A stretch of DNA of 64,000 bases from Rhynchopus euleeides (lineage: Eukaryota > Euglenozoa > Diplonemea > Diplonemida > Diplonemidae): NCBI GenBank assembly GCA_963210315.1, contig OY723283.1, forward strand, positions 372,001 through 436,000. The letters are read 5' to 3'. The position numbers and the translations under genes were made by a program. Positions within the stretch are counted from its first letter, which is position 1. Each line of letters opens with the position of its first letter. This document shows, one piece after another, positions 52,701-61,590 of this stretch. Below the pieces are notes generated by a model that made no database searches, was not told the origin of the DNA, and saw only the letters and a program-made list of their open reading frames with translations.

Positions 52701-54747
52701 ACACGCCATCCCCTTCCCTCTCCTTCCGCGCCGTCCCTTCGGGTGGGTGGCTGTGCCCCTCCTCCGCAGAGGGGGGAGCGAGGAGGAGCGCCATCTCCAG
52801 AAGGGATGCGAGGGTTGACTCGACGGCCTGCATCGCGCGGGCCACCGTCTTCCCAGGGGAGGGGCGGAATGTCTGCTCCCGGAGGGGGAAGTCGACGCCG
52901 TGGTGGCGGGTTGTCGCGGGAGGGGGGGGTGGCGCGGCAGCAGCATCGGGGGAAACCGCACCTCGCAGCCACCGCAGCACCGCAGGCATTAAGAGATGAA
53001 ACGGAGTAGCCCGGCTGGGCGGGACAGCCGCGAGAAGCGGGGCGAGGGAGAGTGCTCTGACACGGCTTGCCCCAGATGGGTCTTGTGTTTGTGTTTGGGC
53101 TTGCCCCCCAGCCCCGCGAACCCCGTGGAGCTGGAGGAGAGACGAGGCCCTGCGGAGGAGAAGCGCTGCGGAGCGAACCTCGCCCCTCGCGCAGAGGTTG
53201 TGGAGAGGTGTGTGGAGGGTGCGTGCGTCCGGCTCGGGCACCATCTGCACAACCCGCGTGCTCCGGAGGAGGAGGGAGATTGTGTCGCAGTCCGCATAGA
53301 TCGATGCGAGGTGGAGGACCCCTCCTGAATACGCCGCAGACCTCGTCTGGGCTGCGGCGTCGATTTTCGGATGCGACAGCAGCGCCTCCACCACCAGAGT
53401 CATCGAGAAGACCACCGCGATGTGGAGGGGCCCGAGCCCAACCTCATTCACCGCATTCACATCGAGGTGTTGCGGAAACTCATCCAGGAGGAGGCTGACG
53501 AAGGAGCTGGTCTCCCTCCCGATCGACGATTTCCCCCCGGGGTGCCCCGGGATGGGGAACGCATGGTGGAGCTGCACCGCAGCCTTCGGTGGCAGGACGG
53601 AGAAGAGGGTTGCCATGGCACGCTTCATATGCGCCGCGGTTGCGGCGGGGGCTGCGGCACAGCGGACCCACAGCTGCCTCCGGAGGATGCACTCCAAGGC
53701 ATAAACCGCAGAGGGGAGGTCGAGCTGGAGGGGTTGGTGCGGCACGGCTGCCCCGGGGTGGGCCGCGCCTCCACCCTCGCTGGAGCTGCCGCAGCAGGAG
53801 AGGACAGTCAGGAGGTTGACGATCCGCTCCCCGTCGGGAACAGCCGGCAGGCGTGGGGAGAAGAACCCGACAGACAGGGCGACGGGGTGGACCTCCTCGA
53901 CAACGCCGCAGGCTGTTCCCTCGGGGGAGGCTGGGATTGGGTCGAAGATGTCAACCTCGCGAGCCCCCCCGCCCCACAGCCTCCGGCTGGCGGTGAGGAT
54001 GCCTGTCTTGGTGTGGATCGTCGCAGGGAAATTCCGCCCCAGCTCATGCAGGAGATGCGCGGCGTGCTGCGCGCGGTTCGGGAGGAGGAGGGCATAGTGG
54101 AGGGGCGAGAGAGATGTGCTGCTGTCCCACCACCGCTTCGGCTCGCTGACAGTCAGGAAGGAGCGGTGCGACACAAGGGAGAGGAACAGCCCGTTGAATA
54201 TATCGGGGGCGTGCAACATTGCAAAACACAGCATGCCTCTGCTGGTCACCTCCAATGTGCAGACGCGCAGCATGCGGTATACCAGATCCACCTCCTTATA
54301 GATGACTGCCAGGTGGAGGAGGGTACGTGTGGTGTTAGGGAGCAGAGGTATGTCGAGAAGGACGCCGTGCCTCGCAGGGGGTACCCCCGGGTCAAACGCG
54401 ATGGAGTTTGCAGCCAGGTCGAGCTCCGCGTCGGAGGAGAGGTGTAGGAGCTTTAAGGCGATTGCGTAGTGCCCCTTCCGCATGCATTCTGCGATAATGC
54501 CTGAAGTGATCTCGGTTGCATCGCCCAGCTCCACAGCTACGTCGGTGATGGCCTCGGCAAGCGCCTCACAGCCTGCGGGGTGCTCCATGAGGCAGGCGTA
54601 GTGCACATCGCATGTCACTATCTTGCGCGCAACCGTGGAGAAGACGGACGGCTCCCAGAAGATGTCATCCAGAAGGCGGACCGCATCACCCACAGTCTCC
54701 GCTTTGTAGTCAAACCCGGCATCTCCCGGCAGCGGTGGGGAGGCCAT
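46723..54747 (-). CDS. ankyrin-repeat/anoctamin (TMEM16) fusion protein
   Basis: A single uninterrupted frame encodes 2674 residues. Roughly the first 1900 contain many degenerate ankyrin-type repeats (GPLHIAVVFSMTLVVEALLS, DTVLHHACRLGCAGFIESIL, GLTPLRICVARGFPRATQTL) separated by Ser/Gly/Pro-rich linkers. From ~2140 to the end is an anoctamin membrane domain: AFYFAWLCCYEVMLLLLTPL, WGVLFVKHWSRRQSDIGAAW, MTVQLLTNFIPPLYILYND, EFSEMVLQFSFV and LLNNFIEFKGDLYKVL, with about ten hydrophobic segments. The Glu pair in EFSEMVLQFSF and the Glu/Asp in NNFIEFKGDLYK correspond to acidic residues that bind Ca2+ in TMEM16 channels and scramblases, so Ca2+ regulation is plausible. Anoctamins conduct ions or scramble phospholipids. 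The ankyrin part may tether cytoskeletal or signalling partners. It starts at MASPPLPGDAGF after a pyrimidine-rich tract. Confidence 0.9.
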   Translation of the reverse strand: MASPPLPGDAGFDYKAETVGDAVRLLDDIFWEPSVFSTVARKIVTCDVHYACLMEHPAGCEALAEAITDVAVELGDATEITSGIIAECMRKGHYAIALKLLHLSSDAELDLAANSIAFDPGVPPARHGVLLDIPLLPNTTRTLLHLAVIYKEVDLVYRMLRVCTLEVTSRGMLCFAMLHAPDIFNGLFLSLVSHRSFLTVSEPKRWWDSSTSLSPLHYALLLPNRAQHAAHLLHELGRNFPATIHTKTGILTASRRLWGGGAREVDIFDPIPASPEGTACGVVEEVHPVALSVGFFSPRLPAVPDGERIVNLLTVLSCCGSSSEGGGAAHPGAAVPHQPLQLDLPSAVYALECILRRQLWVRCAAAPAATAAHMKRAMATLFSVLPPKAAVQLHHAFPIPGHPGGKSSIGRETSSFVSLLLDEFPQHLDVNAVNEVGLGPLHIAVVFSMTLVVEALLSHPKIDAAAQTRSAAYSGGVLHLASIYADCDTISLLLRSTRVVQMVPEPDARTLHTPLHNLCARGEVRSAALLLRRASSLLQLHGVRGAGGQAQTQTQDPSGASRVRALSLAPLLAAVPPSRATPFHLLMPAVLRWLRGAVSPDAAAAPPPPPATTRHHGVDFPLREQTFRPSPGKTVARAMQAVESTLASLLEMALLLAPPSAEEGHSHPPEGTARKEREGDGVSHTTPRLRGSAPEDALEAVLSSQDSCGDTVLHHACRLGCAGFIESILSLGAAPNPPTSSAASASTASSSQPSFAPASLFSSTGARVIFRIVRGVRNAKGETLYHACSRSPNPAAAGIVAMLFSVEDSLRVRAASEYAPSGGTAGHSAAQRGAGAGGGSAPFALRMEDMQGLTPLCAALRCRTIPGATLGEFLEKMSDLIGQGVFHNAVSLALPSALAALTPEQARSLLRANSEGLNALHFCAKNGDVPSLKSAIGKLGWGSLPEIARIRDPSGETIVHHLVSARQPPPSPSRGGSSSSTTTTTALSSTSPPSPSAFAAQILQDIPPGSALELLSMRGGGKRGLMHLAALHGAHGFASQAFCIGGGGGGGGSADNTPPPPWCFADASGVTPLGMSLGRGCPRDPQPSVGPFSSSSSSNPTPQRAVSLSRQVDISILMFRGEILTTGLSAAAQVKDLISRGLLLQAALHGTPDAFLEAIRIYTGGGGGGGLGDHALRVTDTGGNSAAHLACLTGLPGCGGEDSSHRQACEKLGHILEHLPGVAFLSSENRRGLTPLRICVARGFPRATQTLLKAGVPVSVERDIVLGIRLHHADPYLASAETLGACAWSGGGAPSSDELHPRNPAPLCLAGMDRVLELLIAGHSAHPTARDMADPLPLWVMEEMLSHRVGLSTVHFLASGGHKRFGGPDSSDGSRRSTSRAFELFIIHYVCISNGAGFSANATAEESQPSFPWWFASEAAGGGGGGVAATSNGVGSSRRCLEQFSDMLLFFVSGCPGGSLDESLLASAVDFWKTRAAKEALISRRCAEEAAAAAGGGGGGGGVCPPSSSSSSSSQRRAARRPAHPLLPLWDAVVTPGDFARAMLRAIASRPPAGALCEGRPIFLLNSQLLAGVISRGIQQGGGNACDPTAHVITEAAWGWNSPGSGVGWRQGQPHHSVSAAAAYDIPGITQAPPGFFLSHASPVHKVVALSLSSAEVAHGVISGGLLASPEQACRALPAVFYFRSSEVFLPALRAQLCARVGWKGVAESRTASAVSGMAPLLRRVALAEGGSEAHFSCVFDPQIFGASPEGSEKALAMFFAGKGRGDTDLLAQLLGHRPRVTAELLAVLKSRGRLDFRTQNGGDGILHLIAMSDEPHLLDLIAPSDISDAFFPNHAGLTPFDYCKSGAMMLALYAFTGPPPIFSLESCEYVICVSPTILPHIFDDPATYLVSKSMKLCGCTCGGNPSNQPQAQRRARGGPGSSSAGSLEDLQNLLLRNRVLLYRSPEGVPEVWTLHIPQRRAVELLLEHGVETGGHGDANDSDSSSSSSSEAGDGDAVGGAPAPIPPSGDMEMGAERHGQFFDFSAEKGQWCAQQDNKDLPSHAIEMAGPSSQVRVVPRPSKRASKQRLAQLMRRGGVGAGGVPDTLIEEVHPTPLQRVRMLRNLLNPFKSKARLVDLQDAGDITSVFPVYRHNPLSAQRIRRSFGGAYPFSHMASWLGWGSSLEQQRQKLHSLKAYCGESVAFYFAWLCCYEVMLLLLTPLAGAAVVVQLTSGFADERLGAYSAACCLWGVLFVKHWSRRQSDIGAAWGVYGRPRADCPRPTFHPLVDDSASAPEPGQGEPKYLCEPNPFNPKLLDPYFPTSRRRAKYCVSLFFVLLFIAVCCFEFYVFVSIREGILDVEERTEGGGIAAEAESRAQTHTVSLSQTPLGAWVAPGGEADAFLLFAVSSVHSLAVMAIVGLYKFVSDLLTEFENHKYPRDFARSLVLKYMTVQLLTNFIPPLYILYNDTDMLGAEEGFRNASLHIAAKLVTEIVLGLVREYLLPFLMRMAVRRKSRHVQSSVPRVWAAVVEYSRGRVGEGYGTDDFKSLYGEFSEMVLQFSFVMCFSSVCPAAVPISLLNNFIEFKGDLYKVLCLDRRSLPHRAHGIGAWETLLRVVVCLSVSTNTFCLLNNPKFRDVFPKNTEAEIFLTMHVAFYAIFWLVCRHFIAIWCVEASNASNKRKGVEERVEYRRGM

Positions 54748-55865
54748 GTCGGAGAAGAGAAGAGAAGAGGGCCCTCAGAGAGCTGGCCACTCTTATGAAT
54801 GTGAGTGTGGCATGTGTGGTGGTGGGGGGGAGTGAGGGTGTGCTGTGTGGGGGTTGGAGGGTGTGGAGGGTGCCGAGATGGGGCAACGTGGTGGATAATC
54901 AAGACGTCTGTAAACTAATGCAACCGAGTGAACCACAAGAGACAGTTGGGTGTTCTTCGAAACGCAGAACACCCGAACAAAAAAAAGGGTGGGGCACTCG
55001 AAGCGTCGGGGTGGGGGAAGGCCCTCGGAATACCACGTCTCCATTCTCCCGCCACACCAGGAAGCGCTGCCTTACCGGCGAACGCCCTGTGAGCCCGCGC
55101 CTTCCATTCGTCTTGCAACCAACGGTTCGTAAACGTCACCTCGTGTGAGACCTGCTGGAAAACAAGGCCTCGCGAGATGGTGCAAAAAACAAAGCAAGGC
55201 AGAGGCAGTCTTGCATCGGGCCTGTGAAGTCCCGCCTCGACGCGTGCCATATCATCTATGGGTATTGACGTAGGGTGTTGTGTGGGTGGGGTTGCGGATC
55301 TTCGAGCAAGGAAAGGGGAGAGCAAAGAGTAAGTTCGGGCGATGCGGCCAAGTGCCTGACGCATCCAATATTTTTTGTTCAGCATAGGTCACACCGAGCA
55401 CCGAGCGGTACTCTGGTGCTGCCCCCCACCGTACTGACAGGGGGTTGATATCGTCACGAATGCAACCGGATGGATCACATAGAGAAGCGGATGAACGGCA
55501 GTTACTGTTCTTCGCGCGCTGCACACCTGCCCACAGCCTGCCTGGGGCGTGAGGTGTTCGCAAAAGGATAAGATAAAGAGAGACGGCCTTCGCTCAGAAG
55601 CGCAGAAAAGTGACTGCTGCCCCCAACAGACACAGCGGCACAGCTTGGCAAAGAGTGAAGGCAGCCCTAGGATCAGGAAAGGCCATCAGGGAGGGCAAGG
55701 GAGGGCCGAGGCGGTCCCCTGGGGGCATTCAAAGAACCCTAGCACGTTGGTGGTATGGGTGCTCCCCCACCCCTTGGGCTGCAGAGTCTGGCGGGTCCTG
55801 GTGGGTAAAAGGTGCGATGCCCTCGCCAAAGGGGAGCAGTTGGCTGGGTGTGTGGGATCGGCGGC
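54748..55865. other. intergenic region
   Basis: The minus strand is pyrimidine-rich near 54748-54775, just before the fusion-gene ATG. The remainder has short frames only. No gene is supported. Confidence 0.5.
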
Positions 55866-57156
<1,291 letters not shown>

Positions 57157-57253
57157 TTATTTTTCGCCGGGGGAGGGGGGCTTTGTTGATGTGGCTTTGC
57201 CTCGAGGCATCTCCCGTATCGCCTCTTCTCGCGCAAGCATCACAACCACGTCT

Positions 57254-57257
57254 TTAA
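57254..57257. repeat. TTAA target site, left
   Basis: TTAA precedes the CCCTTAAGGGCCTAAA terminus and recurs at 58619-58622. Confidence 0.8.
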
Positions 57258-57619
57258 CCCTTAAGGGCCTAAAATAAAATGGTATAATCGGGAATTTTCT
57301 CATACCAATGCAAATTATTGTTGGCTACGCTGTTCTCAAAAAAAATCATGACAGTGAAAAGAACTGTCGAAGAACTGTTTACGAGTAGCAAAGTTTCAAA
57401 AATTGTCAAAAATTGGTTGCCTCTACTCTCAGAAGAGCTGGGAGGGTCGTGGGGAGGGGTTTTTGGGGGGGGGTTCGGGGAGGGGTGGGGGGCTGCGGGG
57501 CGGTGGGAGGGGTGCGACATCGTCCCCTGCGAACGCGAGGTTGCGGTGAACGGAGAGGAATCAGTCTCTCCCCATTGCGGCTCCAAACCCAGGGGTCGCG
57601 GTGAGGGTCTCTCGTGTCT

Positions 57620-57978
57620 GCTAGTATGCACGCATGCCACCTTTGTCACACAGCCCCATGCCAAGGAGATGACAAGGAACCGCTTCAGAAGCCTGGTGTA
57701 CAGGGAGAGATCCACCCCTCTTCTCGTCGCGTACTGGTTCGTATGCTGCACTATGTGTCCAGCAGATCATCTGTGACAAATCTGCCGAACAGTGCGAGGG
57801 GGCCCAGCGCACCTACAGACTCCAAGGTTGGCCCAGTTTTGTACCCACTGAAGTTGATGTTGCCCAGGCTCTCATCCGTCACTTCCCACTCCGGGTCCGA
57901 CACCTCACCCTCCGAGTCTGACTTCGCGGAGAGATCACAGCAGAGGGCACTACCCCCGTCGCTGCTCTGATCGTCCAT
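57620..57978 (-). pseudogene. piggyBac transposase relic
   Basis: Starting MDDQSSDGGS, the relic has an acidic N-terminus (KSDSEGEVSDPEWEV), then GPLALFGRFVTDDLLDT. After a one-base frameshift and stop it continues QHTNQYATRRGVD in another frame. This matches the F..FF.D.LL..I...TN.YA block of the piggyBac transposase N-terminal region (DDE_Tnp_1_7). A further fragment (LLKRFLVISLAWG) fits the next helix. The catalytic Asp residues and the Cys-rich C-terminus are not found. Confidence 0.7.
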
Positions 57979-58264
57979 CGTTGCTCTGACCAATGCATGC
58001 TTGCAATCCTGCGCGTGAGACACGTGTCCGAGTGCTTCCAAAAATAGGGCAAAAAAGTACCCAAAAACAGGGTTGGGAGACACCCCCTGGACCCCCTGTA
58101 AACGAGTCACCTAAAAATCCGCCTTCGTGAGTAAGCGCAACGGAACTCATCTATTTTGGTCGATTTTTTTTGTTTCTCGAGCAGATGTCCCCGTAGATTC
58201 CACGATCAAAAGAGTTCTTGGGATTCGTGACTTGTGCCAAAATTAAATTTTTCGAAAGTATATA

Positions 58265-58593
58265 CCGTATACGTAAATATTATGGAACGTAAATATTATG
58301 GAACGGGCCCATTTTTGGCCGGTCCGTTCCATAATATTTACGTTCCATAATATTTACAGGGCCAGTTGGGGACTCGGTGGTGAGGACGGCTTGCGTCAGG
58401 AATCGCGCGAAAAGTGCACGAGTAGGTCCCGTCAGGGACTCTGTATGCCGTCCGATCACCTGGTCCAAGTCCCCGAGTCGCAGAAAGCCCTGTAAATATT
58501 ATGGAACGAAAAAAATCTGGAACGCCAACCCACCAGCGTTCCAAAATATTTACGTTCCATAATATTTACGTTCCAAAATATTTACGTATACGG
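58265..58593. mobile_element. TA-flanked MITE (CCGTATACG termini)
   Basis: This 329-bp element begins CCGTATACGTAAATATTATG and ends with its approximate complement, with TA at 58263-58264 and 58594-58595. TAAATATTATGGAACG units are repeated at each end and in inverted orientation internally. It resembles the MITE at 30448-30832 in its termini and GGAACG subterminal units. It inserted into the piggyBac-type element just inside that element's right end. Confidence 0.85.
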
Positions 58594-58618
58594 TATATAT
58601 ACTTTAGGCCTTTAAGGG

Positions 58619-59944
58619 TTAAAACACCGGGTATCGTTGGGCAGGATCGCTACGAGTTATTGTCGAACTCTTGTTCGGGGGGGGTGGGTGGGGGCAGCAG
58701 AGCAAGGCCTAACAGCCCTCAGGGCTGCAAGATTTACCTTTTTTTTGCCAATTTTTTTTGTTGCTTCTTCTGTTCAACACAGCGCAGTTTCCGCAGTGGT
58801 TCATTTTTCCTTTGCTTTTTCCCCCTCTCCGGGTGCCGTGCCAGCACATGCCCAATATGTTCTTTTTTTGCCCACGCCTTCTCGCCCAGTGGAGAGCAGG
58901 CACAAGGAAAAGGAGATCGGGACCTCCCAAAAAGAAAAACACAGAATACCCTCCATCGCGTCTGCTTGGAATCATCACCCCCGTGATGGCTTCGACGCCG
59001 CCGAGCACACCCACCACCAAGCACTGCACACCGACGATCCGGACCCATCGGTAGATTGGTTGGAGTCGAGGTTGAGCGAGTGCAGCAGGTGGCAGGGCAA
59101 TGGGGTGTGTTGTCATAACCAGGGAGGAGATGCAAGCGTGAGGGGGGAGAGGGTGGCATCAAAACGGGAAGAGCTTTGCAGAGAGAGAGCCAAACATCAG
59201 CAGCAGATGTGATGGCGAAGAAAGGAAGCGGTGGGTGTGGGGCGGGGGGGGCGGGGGAATGGGGAGGGGGTGGAGGCAATCCAAAAGTCAGCGGGAAAAA
59301 AAAGGTAAGTACGGTCTGCGGTGCCCCCTGCTGTGTCGGAGTGACAAAAGCAGTAAACTCACGGCAAAACACAAACGAAATTCAACGTGGCGAAAACACT
59401 ATTTTTGTTGAATTTTGTTGGAAGGCAGATCTCAACCGTGCGCACACACACACCACGCCGAAATAGCAAGCAAAACGGCTGGAGGGTGTGTGTCGCACAG
59501 TTGAGGTAGTCTGCAGCACCGGAGCACCCTGCTCAGTGCGGCCCCTGCACCAGACAAAAAGCTCAACGTGTGGGGGGGAGAGGTTGGCTTCAGCGAACCC
59601 TGGACCCACACGGCATCCTGTTGTACGTCTCTCGCTCTCTGTTTCAATTGAGGAATGTTTGTTGGGGAATGTGCAGAAGTTGCCGCACCGCCCATTGCCA
59701 GTAGGCCCCTTCGGGTTGGTTGGTCTGGTTGTTCTCGGGTTGGGCGGGATTGACCACCCTTCTGCACCGCATGCATCCGTCATCTCAGCCCTGAGCTGAG
59801 AGAAACGAGGACAGACTCGGCGCATTTCCTTTTCAAAAAAAGTCATTGAGTAGCGGCTCCACTCTGCCAGACTGTGCCACACTCCATGGTTTGGAAGCCA
59901 TTGTGTACATCAGAGAGGGGATTCCGTATGGGGGGGGGGGGGGG
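58619..59944. other. intergenic region
   Basis: No gene is confidently supported. A minus frame (58709-59116) contains a hydrophobic stretch (VGVQCLVVGVLGGVEAITGV) but no recognisable family. It runs up to a G-run at the left edge of the next fold-back element. Confidence 0.4.
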
Positions 59945-60306
59945 TAGGGGGGGTCAAATGGGGGTGACAAACACGATTTTTCAAAAAACCGGCGCAGAGG
60001 CCCCAAAGCCCCCGTAAACCCTCCAAACCCCCCCAGATCGGTCCGGAAACCCATCGAACCCCACTTTTCCACCATTCCGGGCACCTCAGGTGCCCGAATT
60101 GGGGTACCTAAATTTTGTGCCACCGTTTGGTACCGTACAGTGCCACTGTGTGGGAGGTTGGAAAAGAAAATGCCCCAACACACCACATCTGAGGGTTGCA
60201 ATGCATGTTGCTTGCCAACCACGTCATCCGGTGGGTGTCAGGCGCTATGTAGGTGGCATTAGCCAGGTCTTCGATGTGTTCTGGCTTGTATATATACCTC
60301 CCTGCC
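59945..60306 (+). repeat. left inverted arm of fold-back element
   Basis: Matches the reverse complement of 60724-61096 almost base for base, ending TATATATACCTCCCTGCC at the core. Confidence 0.85.
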
Positions 60307-60723
60307 TGCGGCACAGGCACTGCCTTTGTCCCCCACACCAGCCACAGAGAGCGTATTGTACTCGGTCCACGGTTGCTGATTCATTGTGATGCGTTGTATC
60401 CTCGAGTGAACGTCACACACTAGTGGCACCACCACCCGCCATCCGAGAGCTGTATTGACTTTGCGCGCTTCCGTTGTATTCACCTCGCCACGCATATTGC
60501 ACCGTTCAGTACCAGTGCTCTTGGGCCAGGCAAAGTAGACCGCAGCAACTACCAATTCTGGCACAATGGGTACCACGACAGCGCACTTCATGTGTTCCCG
60601 GAATGTACAGCTCGTGTTGCAACAGTCGTTGTCAACACATCCCGGTTGTGGAGCACTGCTGCACAGGAATCACACGACCATCTGGACTGTTCCGTACCTA
60701 CAGGCAGCCTCCCGGTGCATGGT

Positions 60724-61096
60724 GGCAGGGAGGTATATATACAAGCCAGAACACATCGAAGACCTGGCTAATGCCACCTACATAGCGCCTGACACCCACC
60801 GGATGACGTGGTTGGCAAGCAACATGCATTGCAACCCTCAGATGTGGTGTGTTGGGGCATTTTCTTTTCCAACCTCCCACACAGTGGCACTGTACGGTAC
60901 CAAACGGTGGCACAAAATTTAGGTACCCCAATTCGGGCACCTGAGGTGCCCGGAATGGTGGAAAAGTGGGGTTCGATGGGTTTCCGGACCGATCTGGGGG
61001 GGTTTGGAGGGTTTACGGGGGCTTTGGGGCCTCTGCGCCGGTTTTTTTGAAAAATCGTGTTTGTCCACGTAAAAGGGTGGCATTTGACCCCCCCTA
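60724..61096 (-). repeat. right inverted arm of fold-back element
   Basis: Reverse complement of the left arm, about 11 bp longer because of a small insertion near the outer end (CCACCCTTTTACGTG in complement). Confidence 0.85.
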
Positions 61097-61099
61097 GGC

Positions 61100-61205
61100 A
61101 TACAGTGCAAACGATAATTATTATCGCATACGATAATTATTATCGTACTCCCATTATCGTATATTATCGTATACGATAATATACGATAATGGTGCGATAA
61201 TTTTT
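61100..61205. repeat. palindromic ATTATCG / CGATAAT cluster
   Basis: CGATAAT and its complement ATTATCG alternate about ten times, forming several possible short hairpins. It begins with TACAGTGCAAACGATAA, which resembles a Tc1-like terminus, but no matching opposite end is seen. Confidence 0.7.
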
Positions 61206-61424
61206 TTGAGATTTTCGGAAAACCAGAAATCAGCCCAGAACACATTGAAAAAGTGGTAAAAGTGGAGCCGGAAGCTGCCATTTTTGCTTCTTTGAATTAT
61301 TGGTGACGGGGGGCTTCACTCAGAAGTGTAGAATGTCCCTCACAAATGGGTGGCAGACACAACACACATAGTGCCATGACATGCGCAGCACTATGTCTGT
61401 CTGGGGCATCCTGTCAATGAAGCT

Positions 61425-61521
61425 GGCACCGTTGGAAGAAGTTTCAGGCACAGGGGGGCGGAGAGGTTACAGGATACTGCCACGCACATCCGTGACACTC
61501 ATTTGCGTGTGCGCTCTCGAC
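61425..61521 (+). repeat. partial duplication of the transposase coding sequence in its own leader
   Basis: GGCACCGTTGGAAGAAGTTT and the following ~80 bases closely match 62795-62896 inside the transposase gene, in the same orientation but a different reading frame, with small indels. Because the frame differs, an upstream in-frame extension of the gene across this stretch would not encode the domain. This supports the start at 61591. Confidence 0.85.
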
Positions 61522-61590
61522 CCGTGTGTCTATCGCTATGTTGTGACTGCATCGCCATCACCCTCCACAGGAAACACCAGGGATCAAAAA

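Larger units (their letters stand above)
57258..58618. mobile_element. piggyBac-type element with nested MITE
   Basis: Ends read CCCTTAAGGGCCTAAA on the left and, from the right, CCCTTAAAGGCCTAAA. TTAA lies directly outside both ends. TTAA target duplication with CCC-initial inverted repeats is diagnostic of piggyBac. Length is 1361 bp, of which 58265-58593 is a later TA-flanked insertion. A minus-strand relic of a piggyBac transposase lies inside. The element is too short and frame-broken to be active. Confidence 0.85.
59945..61096. mobile_element. fold-back element with ~360-bp inverted arms
   Basis: The left arm (59945-60306) and the right arm (60724-61096) are near-perfect reverse complements, each beginning TAGGGGGGGTCAAATG from the outside. 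They enclose a unique core of ~417 bp. Inside each arm is a short palindrome (GGGCACCTCAGGTGCCC). The outer ~30 bp differ by small indels. I could not find a convincing target duplication, partly because a G-run adjoins the left edge, so the superfamily is open. The core has a 110-codon minus frame without domains. Confidence 0.75.

Noticed and set aside
58709..59372. Minus frames of 135 and 212 codons, one with a hydrophobic stretch
   Set aside because: No family match, two overlapping frames, and no convincing start context. A small membrane protein is possible but unsupported.
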